A DNA stretch of 64,000 nucleotides from Oceanobacillus manasiensis (GTDB lineage Bacteria > Bacillota > Bacilli > Bacillales > Amphibacillaceae), in the NCBI RefSeq assembly GCF_000724085.1, contig NZ_CCDL010000001.1, forward strand, positions 496,001 to 560,000. The letters are read 5' to 3'. Made by a program: the position numbers and the translations under genes. Below, piece after piece: positions 36,857-46,272 of this stretch (its first letter is position 1; every line of letters starts with the position of its first letter). Below the pieces are notes generated by a model. That model worked only from the letters and a program-made list of their open reading frames with translations. It did no database searches and was not told where the DNA came from.

Positions 36857-38705
36857 CCATGCATTCGGTATAATCACTAAAGTTTATTTTAATAAAGTAG
36901 TAATTGAAGTTCCTGATACCACATTAATTCAGCATAATTATTTAGGGGATTTGTATACATTAAATGGGTTAAACGACTTTGTAACAATTTATAAGAACGG
37001 CTCGCACAAGTACATTTACCAAATTATCGGATTATATGAACAAGAAAAGCCATTAAATGTAGAAGAACAGTCAAAATTCAGCCAAAAGGCTTTTTTTGAG
37101 GCTGCCCCTGTGGGAGAAATATTATATGATAGGTTTGAGTATGGTTTGTCTACTTTTCCGATTATTGGTGAAGAGGCGTTTTTAACTGATGTTAATGATA
37201 TAAACACCATGTTACTGTTGTCTGATAGCAAAATGTCGATTATGTTGGGCAAGTTAACCACCCAAGATTTAATGCCTAAGATTAGTGTAGATAGTATTTT
37301 GACCAACCACATGAGTATATTGGGGAATACTGGTTCCGGAAAATCTACTACAGTTAGAAAATTACTAAATGAGATAGCACGATGCAAAAAGGATCCTGAG
37401 ATTGATATTTCTAAAGCAAATTTTATTATTTTTGATGTTCATGGTGAATATACAGATTTGCCACCAAAGATGACAACATTAAAGAAAGTTAATGATATCT
37501 CTATAAATCTAGAGAGACTAACAGTAGAGGATTGGATGAATTTACTACAACCTTCGCACGCTACACAAAGGCCTGTTTTACTTAATGCATTAAAATTAGC
37601 TAATCATCTCAATTCAAATAATAATGATGTTTCCTGGATAAAAGCTTTTTGTGCATTAGAATTGTTTAATAACCAGTCAACCGATGCTGTTCCAAAAAGA
37701 GCTAAAATTAAGGGCTTGTTAGAGGGAATAGATTCGGAAAAAATTAATGAATACCTAAAACATTATAATGCCCAGTTTGGAAGCTTTAATCCGCCAAATA
37801 TTGATGATACATTTAGAAGTGAAATTAGAGCTTATGTTAAGGATAAAACTGGTTATGAATATGAAGATGCTCACTCATATTTAATTAGTTGTTTAGAATC
37901 CACTAAATGTAAGACTAAAACTATTAAAGATTTAAAAATAGCTGTTGATTTAGTACTACTTTTAGAAGAAGCTAAGGGCAATAATCAAATTAGAACTTTT
38001 TGCTCAACTTTAATTACGCGGATGGACAATCTCGATGCTACATATTCTAATAACCTTTTCTCTGAAGATTTGACACGGCAAGAAGAGTTGGAAGGTATGT
38101 TGTTAACTAAACAGGCATTTACAGTATTTGATTGCTCTTTTATTGATGAAGACGTTCTGCTATTTTTCACAAGTTATGTATTAAGAAGTATTTTTAATGC
38201 ACAACTTGAAAGAAAAATGATAACTGGACATGTAACAAAAAGTTATAACTTTGTATTTGATGAAGCCCATAAATATATATCTGAGAAAAATGAGGATAAC
38301 ATTGTAGATTACTCTAAAATGTTTCGAACAGTTGCAAAAGAAGGTAGGAAATTTGGTGTTTTCTTGATTCTATCTAGTCAAAGACCAGGAGAACTTTCTA
38401 AGACAGTGTTATCGCAATGTAATAATTTTATTTTACATCGCATTCGGAATAATATAGATTTAGATCAAATGAGAAAGAGCATTCCATATATAAACGATGG
38501 ACAATTAAATAGATTATCATTCCTAAGAAGAGGTGTCGTACTAATTGTTGGTGATTCTTTTGCTATCCCTATGGAAGTGAAAATAGACGGGGAGGAATTT
38601 GGTGACCCATCAAAAACTGTAATACCGTCAGAAATATGGAAGCAAGATAAACCAACTAATTTTGTGGACTTAGAAAGGGGAAAAGAAGTGGTAATAGGTG
38701 AATAG
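36849..38705 (+). CDS. HerA-like ATPase/translocase (SIR2-HerA defence pair)
   Basis: A 618-aa HerA/FtsK-type ATPase. An N-terminal HAS-barrel-like part (about residues 1-130, GIITKVYFNKVVIEV) is followed by Walker A GNTGSGKSTT (about residue 158) and Walker B NFVFDEAHKYI (about residue 468). The C-terminal ILSSQRPGELSKTVLSQCNN is typical of HerA. HerA hexamers assemble with SIR2 into known anti-phage complexes. The ATG at 36849 lies inside the last codons of the SIR2 gene. Confidence 0.9.
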   Translation: MTNHAFGIITKVYFNKVVIEVPDTTLIQHNYLGDLYTLNGLNDFVTIYKNGSHKYIYQIIGLYEQEKPLNVEEQSKFSQKAFFEAAPVGEILYDRFEYGLSTFPIIGEEAFLTDVNDINTMLLLSDSKMSIMLGKLTTQDLMPKISVDSILTNHMSILGNTGSGKSTTVRKLLNEIARCKKDPEIDISKANFIIFDVHGEYTDLPPKMTTLKKVNDISINLERLTVEDWMNLLQPSHATQRPVLLNALKLANHLNSNNNDVSWIKAFCALELFNNQSTDAVPKRAKIKGLLEGIDSEKINEYLKHYNAQFGSFNPPNIDDTFRSEIRAYVKDKTGYEYEDAHSYLISCLESTKCKTKTIKDLKIAVDLVLLLEEAKGNNQIRTFCSTLITRMDNLDATYSNNLFSEDLTRQEELEGMLLTKQAFTVFDCSFIDEDVLLFFTSYVLRSIFNAQLERKMITGHVTKSYNFVFDEAHKYISEKNEDNIVDYSKMFRTVAKEGRKFGVFLILSSQRPGELSKTVLSQCNNFILHRIRNNIDLDQMRKSIPYINDGQLNRLSFLRRGVVLIVGDSFAIPMEVKIDGEEFGDPSKTVIPSEIWKQDKPTNFVDLERGKEVVIGE

Positions 38706-38845
38706 CAATAGTCGAAGGATATTTGCTCCCCTACCTCATCTGTTCAACGTCTTTATGAATAACAAATGAGGAGTGGTGGAAATAATTGCTAATCTAAGCT
38801 TTAAGTAACTATTTGACCAAAAAAAGAACAATGGAGATGAATTTA

Positions 38846-40039
38846 ATGAACCTTTTTCAAAATGAATATATTAAAATATTCCAAGAATTTACTGACGAGA
38901 GTGAAGAAGTAGACCATGAAAAAGTTAATGAGAAATATCAAAAGGGAGAAGTACGGATAGTAACAGAACAAGGTAGGTTTCAACTTACTACGGTCCAGTC
39001 TATAGTTGAAAGTGAAGATTATATTTTAGATCCTGAATTTCAAAGACGCCACAGGTGGAGTATTGAAAAGAAGTCTAGGTTATTAGAATCTTTTATTATG
39101 AACGTACCTATCCCGCCAATATTCTTATATGAGGTAGATTATTCTGTATACGAAGTTATGGATGGCTTACAAAGATTGACTGCACTATATGAGTTTTATA
39201 GCGACGGTTTTGCATTGGAAGGTTTAGAAGAATGGCCAGAATTGAATGGTTTAAAATATCTTGAATTGCCATCACAAGTTAGAAGAGGGATAGACCGCAG
39301 GTATTTGTCTTCGATGATATTATTAAAAGAAACAGCTCGCTCTGAAATTGAAGAGCAAAGATTGAAGCAACTTGTGTTTGAACGAATAAATAGTGGCGGT
39401 GAGCGTTTGGAGGATCAAGAAAAAAGAAATGCCCTATATAATGGGCCTTTAAATAGGCTTTGCTCTGAATTATCTAGAAATGAATACTTTTGTTGGATGT
39501 GGGGGATTCCTCAAAGAACCGATGAGGAATTAGGAGGAGAGATTTCTAAAGAACTAACTGAAAATCCTCTGTATAGAAAAATGCAGGATGTAGAGTTAGT
39601 TCTAAGATTTTTTGCTTTTAGACATATTGATCAATGGGAGAGGGTATCCCTAACAAGGTTTTTAGATTTATTTTTGCAGAAGGGGAATTTATTACCTAAT
39701 GACGTATTTAAGCAATACGAGGAATTGTTTAATGATACCTCTAAGTTAGCGTATCAACTATTTCAAGAGGAGGCTTTTTGCCTTTATCGAAAAAGAAATA
39801 ATAAATGGATTATGTACAATAGACCTACTAAAGTAGTTTACGATCCGATAATGTATGTCTTGAGTAGTTATATTGCTAATAAGGAACATTTTATTGAGCA
39901 ACGAGAAAAAATTAAAGAAGATATTCTAGAATTTTACCAAGAAAATTATGAGACGTTTGGTGGAAGAAATACTGGAAAAAATGATGTATTAACCAGAATA
40001 AAGTTATTTGATGAATTTTTTAGTAGGTATATAGGTTAA
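38846..40039 (+). CDS. DUF262 domain-containing protein (GmrSD/ParB-like)
   Basis: About 397 aa. The DUF262 core is clear: LDPEFQRRHRWSIEKKSRLL, YEVMDGLQRLTALYEF (the DGxQR motif) and FERINSGGERLEDQEKRNAL. DUF262 proteins include restriction and defence nucleases of the GmrSD type that use a ParB-like NTPase/nuclease fold. I favour the ATG at 38846, with GGAG 9 nt upstream; ATGs at 38831 and 38837 and a TTG at 38813 are alternatives. It lies 140 nt after the HerA gene and 10 nt before the HEPN gene. Confidence 0.85.
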   Translation: MNLFQNEYIKIFQEFTDESEEVDHEKVNEKYQKGEVRIVTEQGRFQLTTVQSIVESEDYILDPEFQRRHRWSIEKKSRLLESFIMNVPIPPIFLYEVDYSVYEVMDGLQRLTALYEFYSDGFALEGLEEWPELNGLKYLELPSQVRRGIDRRYLSSMILLKETARSEIEEQRLKQLVFERINSGGERLEDQEKRNALYNGPLNRLCSELSRNEYFCWMWGIPQRTDEELGGEISKELTENPLYRKMQDVELVLRFFAFRHIDQWERVSLTRFLDLFLQKGNLLPNDVFKQYEELFNDTSKLAYQLFQEEAFCLYRKRNNKWIMYNRPTKVVYDPIMYVLSSYIANKEHFIEQREKIKEDILEFYQENYETFGGRNTGKNDVLTRIKLFDEFFSRYIG

Positions 40040-40049
40040 GGTAAAAATC

Positions 40050-41117
40050 ATGATATTAAAATACTCGGTAATCGAATTAAATAAAGGCTTGGAAAAGATA
40101 ATGGGCTATATAGAGGGTATGAAGAAGCATAGAGAATTATTACTCGATATCAGAGAACACGAGAAAACGTCAGGTGAAAATAGTGAGAACTTAATAAGTA
40201 AGGCTCAAGAAATACTGATTTCACACCTACAACCTGATAATAAAATATTTGAATATTCCAGTGTAATAATAAATTTGTATGGGCTCCTAGAAAACTATAT
40301 TGAAAACCTAATGAAGGAGTACCTTGATTATTTATCAGGATGTATTCCCAAATACAATAACTTACCAGACGCCATCAAAAGTAATCACTATGAATTGTCC
40401 GCTAATTTAATAAATAATCTATCGTTACCAAAATATAAAGATAAAATAACTAAAGAATTTATTATAAATAATTTATATAGTTGTGGAAATTGCAAGGGAT
40501 TAAAAGAATACAAGATTAATAATGATGCTTTTACTCAGCATACTTACAATTTTAAGGAACAGTCAATCAACGAGTTTTTCAAAAGTGTGGGTTTGGCGAA
40601 TATAACGTCATTAATGAAAGGTAATAAAGTTTTCAAAGAATATTTAGAATCAGAAGGTATAGAGTTAGAAAATGCCTTCCATATATTAAATGATCTGGCA
40701 GAAAGGCGAAATAGAATATCGCATGGTTCTGAAGAGAATGATATTTTAGATTTAGATGAGTTATACAGGTATTCAAAGTTCATTAAGGAGTTTACGAATT
40801 CATTGAATACTGTATTAATTGAACAAGCTTTGCCTTTTATTATACGAACTGGAGATAATATTGTTAAGATTGGTAATCCAATTGCTAGAATAACAGATAA
40901 AATAATAGGTTTAGAAATAAATAATGTTAAATTGTCTCAGGGTGATACCATCTTATTTGAAAAACCTGAAGGGAAATTTGGGTTTGGAGTTGTACAATCT
41001 ATACAAATAAATAATGAAGAATATGGGGAAATTGATCCAAAGGGTGAAGAATATCAGGTTGGGGTGTGTTTCGATTCTAAGGTAAAAGATACATATACAC
41101 TATATTCATTTGTTTAA
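40050..41117 (+). CDS. HEPN-domain protein (MAE_28990/MAE_18760-like predicted nuclease)
   Basis: A 355-aa protein. A helical region ends in ILNDLAERRNRISHGSEEND (about residue 220), which holds the R-x4-H motif of HEPN RNases. A C-terminal beta-rich region follows from about IGNPIARITDKI to KDTYTLYSFV. DUF262 and MAE_28990-like HEPN genes are known neighbours in defence loci, with the HEPN protein the likely RNA-cutting effector. The 10-nt gap to DUF262 shows one operon. A terminator follows at 41144. Confidence 0.8.
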   Translation: MILKYSVIELNKGLEKIMGYIEGMKKHRELLLDIREHEKTSGENSENLISKAQEILISHLQPDNKIFEYSSVIINLYGLLENYIENLMKEYLDYLSGCIPKYNNLPDAIKSNHYELSANLINNLSLPKYKDKITKEFIINNLYSCGNCKGLKEYKINNDAFTQHTYNFKEQSINEFFKSVGLANITSLMKGNKVFKEYLESEGIELENAFHILNDLAERRNRISHGSEENDILDLDELYRYSKFIKEFTNSLNTVLIEQALPFIIRTGDNIVKIGNPIARITDKIIGLEINNVKLSQGDTILFEKPEGKFGFGVVQSIQINNEEYGEIDPKGEEYQVGVCFDSKVKDTYTLYSFV

Positions 41118-41143
41118 TCCGTACAAATTTTCAATTAATTATT

Positions 41144-41178
41144 GAGGGTAGCAGTAGGTCGGATTGCTACCCTTATTA
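41144..41178 (+). terminator. Intrinsic terminator after the HEPN gene
   Basis: The stem AGGGTAGCA / TGCTACCCT followed by TATTAG closes the putative defence operon. Confidence 0.75.
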
Positions 41179-41214
41179 GTTGGGAAGCTATTCTTATAAT
41201 AATCTATTTTGGTA

Positions 41215-42490
41215 TGTCAACACTAAACTGGAAAAAAATTATAAGGGCAGTCGCTTGTATTCCCTTGGTGTTAAATAGTCTAAAGTTCCGTGAATTCGAA
41301 TATTATTAAACCAATGAACATAATCATCAAGTTCAATAGCTAGCTGTTCAAGAGAAGAGAAATGAGCACTGTTAGCGAATTCTGTTTTGAATACCTTAAA
41401 CATTGCTTCAGCCACGGCATTATCATAAGGACATCCTTTCATGCTCAACGATCTTTTGATGCCAAATGTCTCTAGTGCTTCGGAAAAAAGCTTATTACCA
41501 AACTCTTTACCACTATCTGTATGAAACATTTGAACGTCTTTCAAGTTACCTCTAATGCTCAATAAAGCCTAGTAGACAAGCTCTGCATTTTTATTAGCAC
41601 CAGCACTACGGCCAAAGATTCACGGTTAAAAAGATTAACAAATAAGCATACTTAATGCCATTTTGTTCCAACACGGACGTAAGTTAAATCACTCACAATG
41701 ACAGCCAACGGCTTGTCTTGTTCAAATTGACGCTGTAATACGTTTTTTATCAATGCTTCATTACATGATGATTTATGCGGTTTATACTGTGCTACCGTAT
41801 AGTTTGATACAAGTCCAAGCTCAGTCATTAAACGGCTAATCCTACGCCGTGATACGTGTTTTGGCTGTGGTAATCTACTTAATTCTTTCTTAATTTTGCG
41901 CGTACCATAATTGTTTCGGCTTTCTTTGAAAATTCGAGAGATCTCCTGAGAAATCTCTTTATCTTCCGTTTTTAGCACACGTCGGCCATTCAAATTGGCA
42001 TGATAGTAATACGTACTTTTGGGAATCTGGAGGACCTCACACATTGCTGATACCGAATAGATGTGAGCGTTATTTCGAATCACATCTATTTTCGTCCCAT
42101 GATCAGCGCTGCTTGCTTTGTAGTAAGACTTAGCATTTTATATGCTTAGTCGCATTTATACCTTTAGGTGCAAATATCATTTTCCATCTGAGACGTTGAT
42201 TTTCCTTACGTAACTGAGCTAGTTCATTCTCTTCTTCAGAACGATTATCCTTGGTGGCAAATGAACCTGTTTCTTGATGATTTTTAATCCAGTAATCTAA
42301 CGCAGAGAGGCGTGATATCATACTCTCTCGCAATATCTGCACGCGATTTACCATTTTCATAAAGCTTCACTAATTGCAGTTTAAATTCGGTTGTAAAAGT
42401 TCGACGTTGACGTGTCATTGTAGTCACGCTCCCTTAAGTTATAGTCTAAGTTTACAAGCCCTCATTTTATCTGTCCAACTTAGTGTAGCC
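41215..42490 (-). mobile_element. Decayed IS3-family insertion sequence
   Basis: An element of about 1.28 kb bounded by imperfect terminal repeats: TGTCAACACTAAACTGGA on the left and, inverted, GGCTACACTAAGTTGGACA on the right. It contains broken orfA and orfB on the minus strand. I could not confirm a target duplication by eye. It separates the defence genes from the quorum-sensing-like locus. Confidence 0.8.
41239..42418 (-). pseudogene. IS3-family transposase (orfA/orfB) with frameshifts and internal stops
   Basis: OrfA starts at the ATG at 42418 (MTRQRRTFTTEFKLQLVKLY) and breaks near REYDIT; its remainder SALDYWIKNHQETGSFATKD resumes in another frame. OrfB pieces follow: SVSAMCEVLQIPKSTYYYHA (to 42083) and the integrase-core end VQMFHTDSGKEFGNKLF...CPYDNAVAEAMFKVFKTEF (41239-41562). 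Part of the core between 41562 and 41652 is disrupted. It cannot make a working transposase. Confidence 0.88.
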
Positions 42491-42587
42491 TATCCACTTG
42501 TTCAATTAACTGTACGAGGATTAATATAAGCAAAAAAAGGATTTAAGAGCATGGGTTAAAAATTCCATGCCCTATTTATTCTATATA

Positions 42588-42755
42588 TTAATTAAAGTAT
42601 ATTTTATCATGATAAGGACCTGGTTCCTCCTCATTATCTGGAGGGGAATTTTCGATTTTATTAATTCGCTCCAATTTAGAACTATAATAGAAGTCTGTAT
42701 GAGCTGTGAAGAAAATTATTGAAAGCAAAGAGAGACAAATAAATAATCTTTTCAT
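42588..42755 (-). CDS. Candidate secreted signalling propeptide (55 aa) next to an RRNPP regulator
   Basis: The ATG at 42755 (AAGGGGGTG upstream) gives 55 aa. It has a basic start and hydrophobic secretion signal (MKRLFICLSLLSIIFFTAHT) and a short polar tail ending SPPDNEEEPGPYHDKIYFN. It begins 13 nt after the stop of an HTH-TPR regulator, the arrangement of NprR-NprX, Rap-Phr and PlcR-PapR pairs. The mature peptide is probably cut from the C-terminal part. Sequence of the peptide is not one I know. Confidence 0.65.
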   Translation of the reverse strand: MKRLFICLSLLSIIFFTAHTDFYYSSKLERINKIENSPPDNEEEPGPYHDKIYFN

Positions 42756-42768
42756 GATTAACACCCCC

Positions 42769-44040
42769 TTATTCACAATATACTCTGCCAAGTGTAATAT
42801 TAGCACTTCTATAGTAATCTGCTGCTAATTTGTATCTTTTCTTTTTATAATAATACTCAGCTAATATTAATTCATAGGTACGTTTCTCAAAAAAAAGTTT
42901 GCGCTCTTCCATAAATGGAAATACTCTATTAACTATTAATTTTTCTAGTAAAGGGCTCTCATTATGTAGTAGTAACTGTTCATATACTTTAAATTCTAAC
43001 AAATAAATAGAAGCGTTTGGTTCCATGTTACTAGATAAATCTATTCCTTTACTTAACCAAAAAATTGCATTAGGGTGATCTCCCATTTTGTAATATTCCT
43101 TCATTATACTAGATATGGGAACAATTAATCGGATCGGTTCTTCTGTTCGTCGTAGTTCATAGCTTTGATTAAAATAGTTTATAGCTTTTTCGTGCATCCC
43201 TATTGATGAATAGAGACTACCCATATTTTGATTATATAGATACAAAATTTTATTATCCTTAATGGCTTCCCCGATGTGTTTAGACATTTCGTAACTACGT
43301 TTTGAATTCTCTAAATCATCAGACCTCCTATATGAGATACCTAACAAAATGTGACATTGAGCACATTTATATAAATTATATTTACTTTGATAATACTTTA
43401 GAGCTTTATAAGTATAAACCAGAGATAAATGAACTTGTCTTATTTTACTTGCAGTTAAACCAATTAAATAAAACAAATCATTTTCTTCCTCTTCTTTAAA
43501 ATATATTTTATCATTTATCAACTTTTCAGCTTCTTGGAAATCAATAAGCGCTTTATTATATGACTGTTGAAAGAATTTATACTCTCCTTTAAATTTCAAC
43601 CAATAATACTTCTCTGTACTGGTGAATTTTTTTGCCTCTCTATTTAGCACTTTTATTTGGCGGCTTGCTAAACCCTCTTGTTTAGTAAGCATATAAAATC
43701 TTAGTTTATTTAATTCTATTAAATTGCCAAGTAATTCATATGTATTAATAGTGGAATTATTTATTATTTCATCATATAGAATTAGTGCCTCTTTTTTGTT
43801 ACCCTCCAATATCTTTTTAAACCAATTTTTACAAATTTCTATCTCAGAATCAAAATCAGCCAATTGAGGAGTTATTTTGAGTTTATTACATAAAAGTGCA
43901 ATAATTTCGGGGTCTACAGAAGTACCCCCATTTTCTATTTTTGATAAGTAAGAGTGAGATATTATACCTTCTGTTAATTCGGCTTGTGTCATACCTTTTT
44001 GGATTCTATAGTACCTAATTTTTTGGCCAATATTTTTCAT
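42769..44040 (-). CDS. RRNPP-type transcriptional regulator (HTH plus TPR repeats)
   Basis: A 423-aa protein. An N-terminal Xre HTH (IGQKIRYYRIQKGMTQAELT, ISHSYLSKIENG; residues 3-60) is followed by about seven to nine TPR-like helical repeats (ALIDFQEAEKLI, HEKAINYFNQSYELR, RYKLAADYYRSANI). This is the layout of NprR/PlcR/AimR receptors that bind a re-imported peptide. The 55-aa propeptide gene directly downstream supports this. AGGAGGTATATT precedes the ATG. A palindrome at 44176-44195 may be its operator. Confidence 0.85.
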   Translation of the reverse strand: MKNIGQKIRYYRIQKGMTQAELTEGIISHSYLSKIENGGTSVDPEIIALLCNKLKITPQLADFDSEIEICKNWFKKILEGNKKEALILYDEIINNSTINTYELLGNLIELNKLRFYMLTKQEGLASRQIKVLNREAKKFTSTEKYYWLKFKGEYKFFQQSYNKALIDFQEAEKLINDKIYFKEEEENDLFYLIGLTASKIRQVHLSLVYTYKALKYYQSKYNLYKCAQCHILLGISYRRSDDLENSKRSYEMSKHIGEAIKDNKILYLYNQNMGSLYSSIGMHEKAINYFNQSYELRRTEEPIRLIVPISSIMKEYYKMGDHPNAIFWLSKGIDLSSNMEPNASIYLLEFKVYEQLLLHNESPLLEKLIVNRVFPFMEERKLFFEKRTYELILAEYYYKKKRYKLAADYYRSANITLGRVYCE

Positions 44041-44801
44041 AATATACCTCCTCCTTAGTAGAATTATAAGACAACTATTACTTGTAAATCCATTAATATT
44101 TAGTTTTTTTAATAAAATTAAAATTTTCTTTACTCCACTAAACTATCTTCTTCTCTAAATCAATAGTAATCGAGTTATTGGAAAATTTTCCAATATCGAA
44201 GCTAAAATGATACACCTTTGTATTTTAGTAAGGGAGGGGGTTACTCTAAAGTTTATACTTAGCACTCTAGTATTACCGATCATTTAACTCGTAAGCTTTG
44301 GATATATTGCAAAAGAGGGCAAAAAGAAGTCGGTATGACGAGCGTAATTTAGAGATAGGGGAAATATATAGTAATGCAATATAAGTTGAGGGAAAAATAC
44401 CCAGAATATTTCAAGTCATAAACACCAAGGATTAGAAAAAATCTCAATTAAAATGTGGTAGTATAGGATAATTAAAAAATAATGATTTTATCAAGTTTCT
44501 CGAAGAACTTGTCAAATAAAACCTTAAATATCGATTAAATTTTCGAGTCAAGAATATTTTCTAACAAACCATCTTTTTAAATAAATTAGACTAAGTAAAG
44601 GGGTGTTATTAGTTTTTGCCAATTTTTTGAAAGATAGATAAGATTAAGGCGTACTATATTTTCTGAACCTTAACAACATTTTGACCTAGCATATTTTTTC
44701 GAGGTTAGATAGGAGGTGTTTAGTTTAATTACATCTATTACTATCTAGAGAGTAACTTGAATTTTCAGTGCTAAAAATACTTGTAGAGGGAGAGTTATTT
44801 T
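44041..44801. other. Long (761 bp) AT-rich intergenic region with a palindrome
   Basis: No gene supported. It contains a 20-bp palindrome (44176-44195), many short stops in all frames, and a small frame at about 44373 (MQYKLREKYPEYFKS) without a ribosome site. It probably holds the divergent promoters of the RRNPP regulator and the secreted-protein gene. It may also hold an untranslated leader for the latter. Confidence 0.5.
44176..44195. promoter_or_regulatory. 20-bp perfect palindrome, candidate RRNPP operator
   Basis: TATTGGAAAATTTTCCAATA is self-complementary over 20 bp, 135 nt upstream of the regulator start. Its size and TATNG...CNATA ends recall the PlcR-box type. Binding by the neighbouring regulator is inferred. 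Confidence 0.6.
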
Positions 44802-46271
44802 ATGAAAAGGTTGTTTAGTCTTACAATTTTTGTAATGGTTTTAAGCTTATTCAGCATTCAGACAATCTATGCTGATCAATCAACGAATATGTTTGATTTT
44901 GAAAAAATTGAAGGGGAAACAGTACGAGATAGCAATGAATTGCAAAAAGAAAGCAGTTTTTTACTAGATGGATTAAACATCCAACAAAAAGAAGGAATTA
45001 TTAATGGAAGTGGAACCATCATTCAAAACGGTACCAAAAGTGAACTCTCAATTAAAGGAGAGTTATACCCTGTCCTCGGTAAGGGATACTATGAAGGTAA
45101 TTTAGTATTGGGAGACATGGATCCCACAGAGAATTATAATGTAATACAGTTTAAAATAGAACATAAATCCGAAGATTCAGTAAGCAAAAACGCCGAGTCT
45201 GCCAATGCAACAATTGTTTTGGAAGATAAAGTAACAGGTGAATGGATACGTTTTAACCAAGAAATAGGTAAACAGACTTTTGAAAAGTTCTACCAAGACT
45301 CTACATTACTGATAGAAAATAAAGAGGTAAAAGAATTAGAGGTAGCAGAGAAAGTAACTAACTTATTAAACATTCATAATAAAGCCGAACATGGAGAGAA
45401 AATAGGTAATAATATAAAAGTAGAGGATAGTGGTATAGATGATACTAATGGCAACAGAACAGTAGATGAACCAATTTCCACTCAAATGGATGACATTAGT
45501 GTTAATTTTAGAGAATTGGATAGAATGTTTCAGGACTTAAAAGATCCTTATACTGATTCTGTAAACCTATCAGATTATAATTTACCTGAATCACTATTTA
45601 AGGGGTCCGGATGGAAAAAGAGTGCTAACCTAAATGTGAATCCTGGATGGGGATATTATGCTGCTGGATCTGACCAAGGTTCTTTCACATTAACTCAAAT
45701 AACTGCCTTTCAATTTGAAGGAAGGTTTGGAGAATGGGTAAGTGGCACTAACGATTATACAAATATTTGGAAAATAAAACATGGGATGGTACTAGAATAT
45801 GACCACTATACCAAAGATATTAAAGCTTTTTTCTATAATCTTGGTATAAATCAAAGAAACTTTCATTTAGCGCAAAATTTAGCTGATGGAGCAGGCGAAG
45901 TTAGCGTTTATACACGTCAAGATTTACAAGGGCAAGGACTTACAGAAAGAAGTGGTTCACCTTTAATAAAGTATGTTGCAGGTTTAATTCCATATGGGGA
46001 TAATGTAAATAACGTCTGGGATACACTAAGTAAGATGTCCCCTAAAAATAAGGACTTAGGTACTGCTGAGGAATTTGTAGGAAAAGATTTTGAATCTCAA
46101 AAAGAGGTCCATCATGGCAAAGTATACCGTGTAGTTTCAGGAAGTTTAAGAGATTATGATATTAGGAATGAAGAAGCTTATGTAAATCTTAAAGGAGACA
46201 TTCATTCAGGTGATGGCAGTATAAGTTTAACTTGGACCTATAGAACAGATTTAGGAACAAACTTATATTAG
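44802..46271 (+). CDS. Secreted protein of unknown function (489 aa)
   Basis: It begins with a signal peptide (KRLFSLTIFVMVLSLFSIQT, then IYA before DQST; cleavage near residue 24), followed by a 465-residue soluble protein without membrane segments. The C-terminal half is aromatic and Gly rich (NVNPGWGYYAAGSDQGSFTL). No family is recognised. AGAGGGAGAG precedes the ATG. It is divergent from the RRNPP regulator across 761 bp, so it is a candidate target of that system. A perfect hairpin terminator follows, then another unknown gene. Confidence 0.75.
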   Translation: MKRLFSLTIFVMVLSLFSIQTIYADQSTNMFDFEKIEGETVRDSNELQKESSFLLDGLNIQQKEGIINGSGTIIQNGTKSELSIKGELYPVLGKGYYEGNLVLGDMDPTENYNVIQFKIEHKSEDSVSKNAESANATIVLEDKVTGEWIRFNQEIGKQTFEKFYQDSTLLIENKEVKELEVAEKVTNLLNIHNKAEHGEKIGNNIKVEDSGIDDTNGNRTVDEPISTQMDDISVNFRELDRMFQDLKDPYTDSVNLSDYNLPESLFKGSGWKKSANLNVNPGWGYYAAGSDQGSFTLTQITAFQFEGRFGEWVSGTNDYTNIWKIKHGMVLEYDHYTKDIKAFFYNLGINQRNFHLAQNLADGAGEVSVYTRQDLQGQGLTERSGSPLIKYVAGLIPYGDNVNNVWDTLSKMSPKNKDLGTAEEFVGKDFESQKEVHHGKVYRVVSGSLRDYDIRNEEAYVNLKGDIHSGDGSISLTWTYRTDLGTNLY

Positions 46272-46272
46272 T

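Noticed and set aside
37016-37387. Reverse-strand ORFs inside the HerA, SIR2 and other long genes
   Set aside because: Shadow frames of strong coding regions without ribosome sites.
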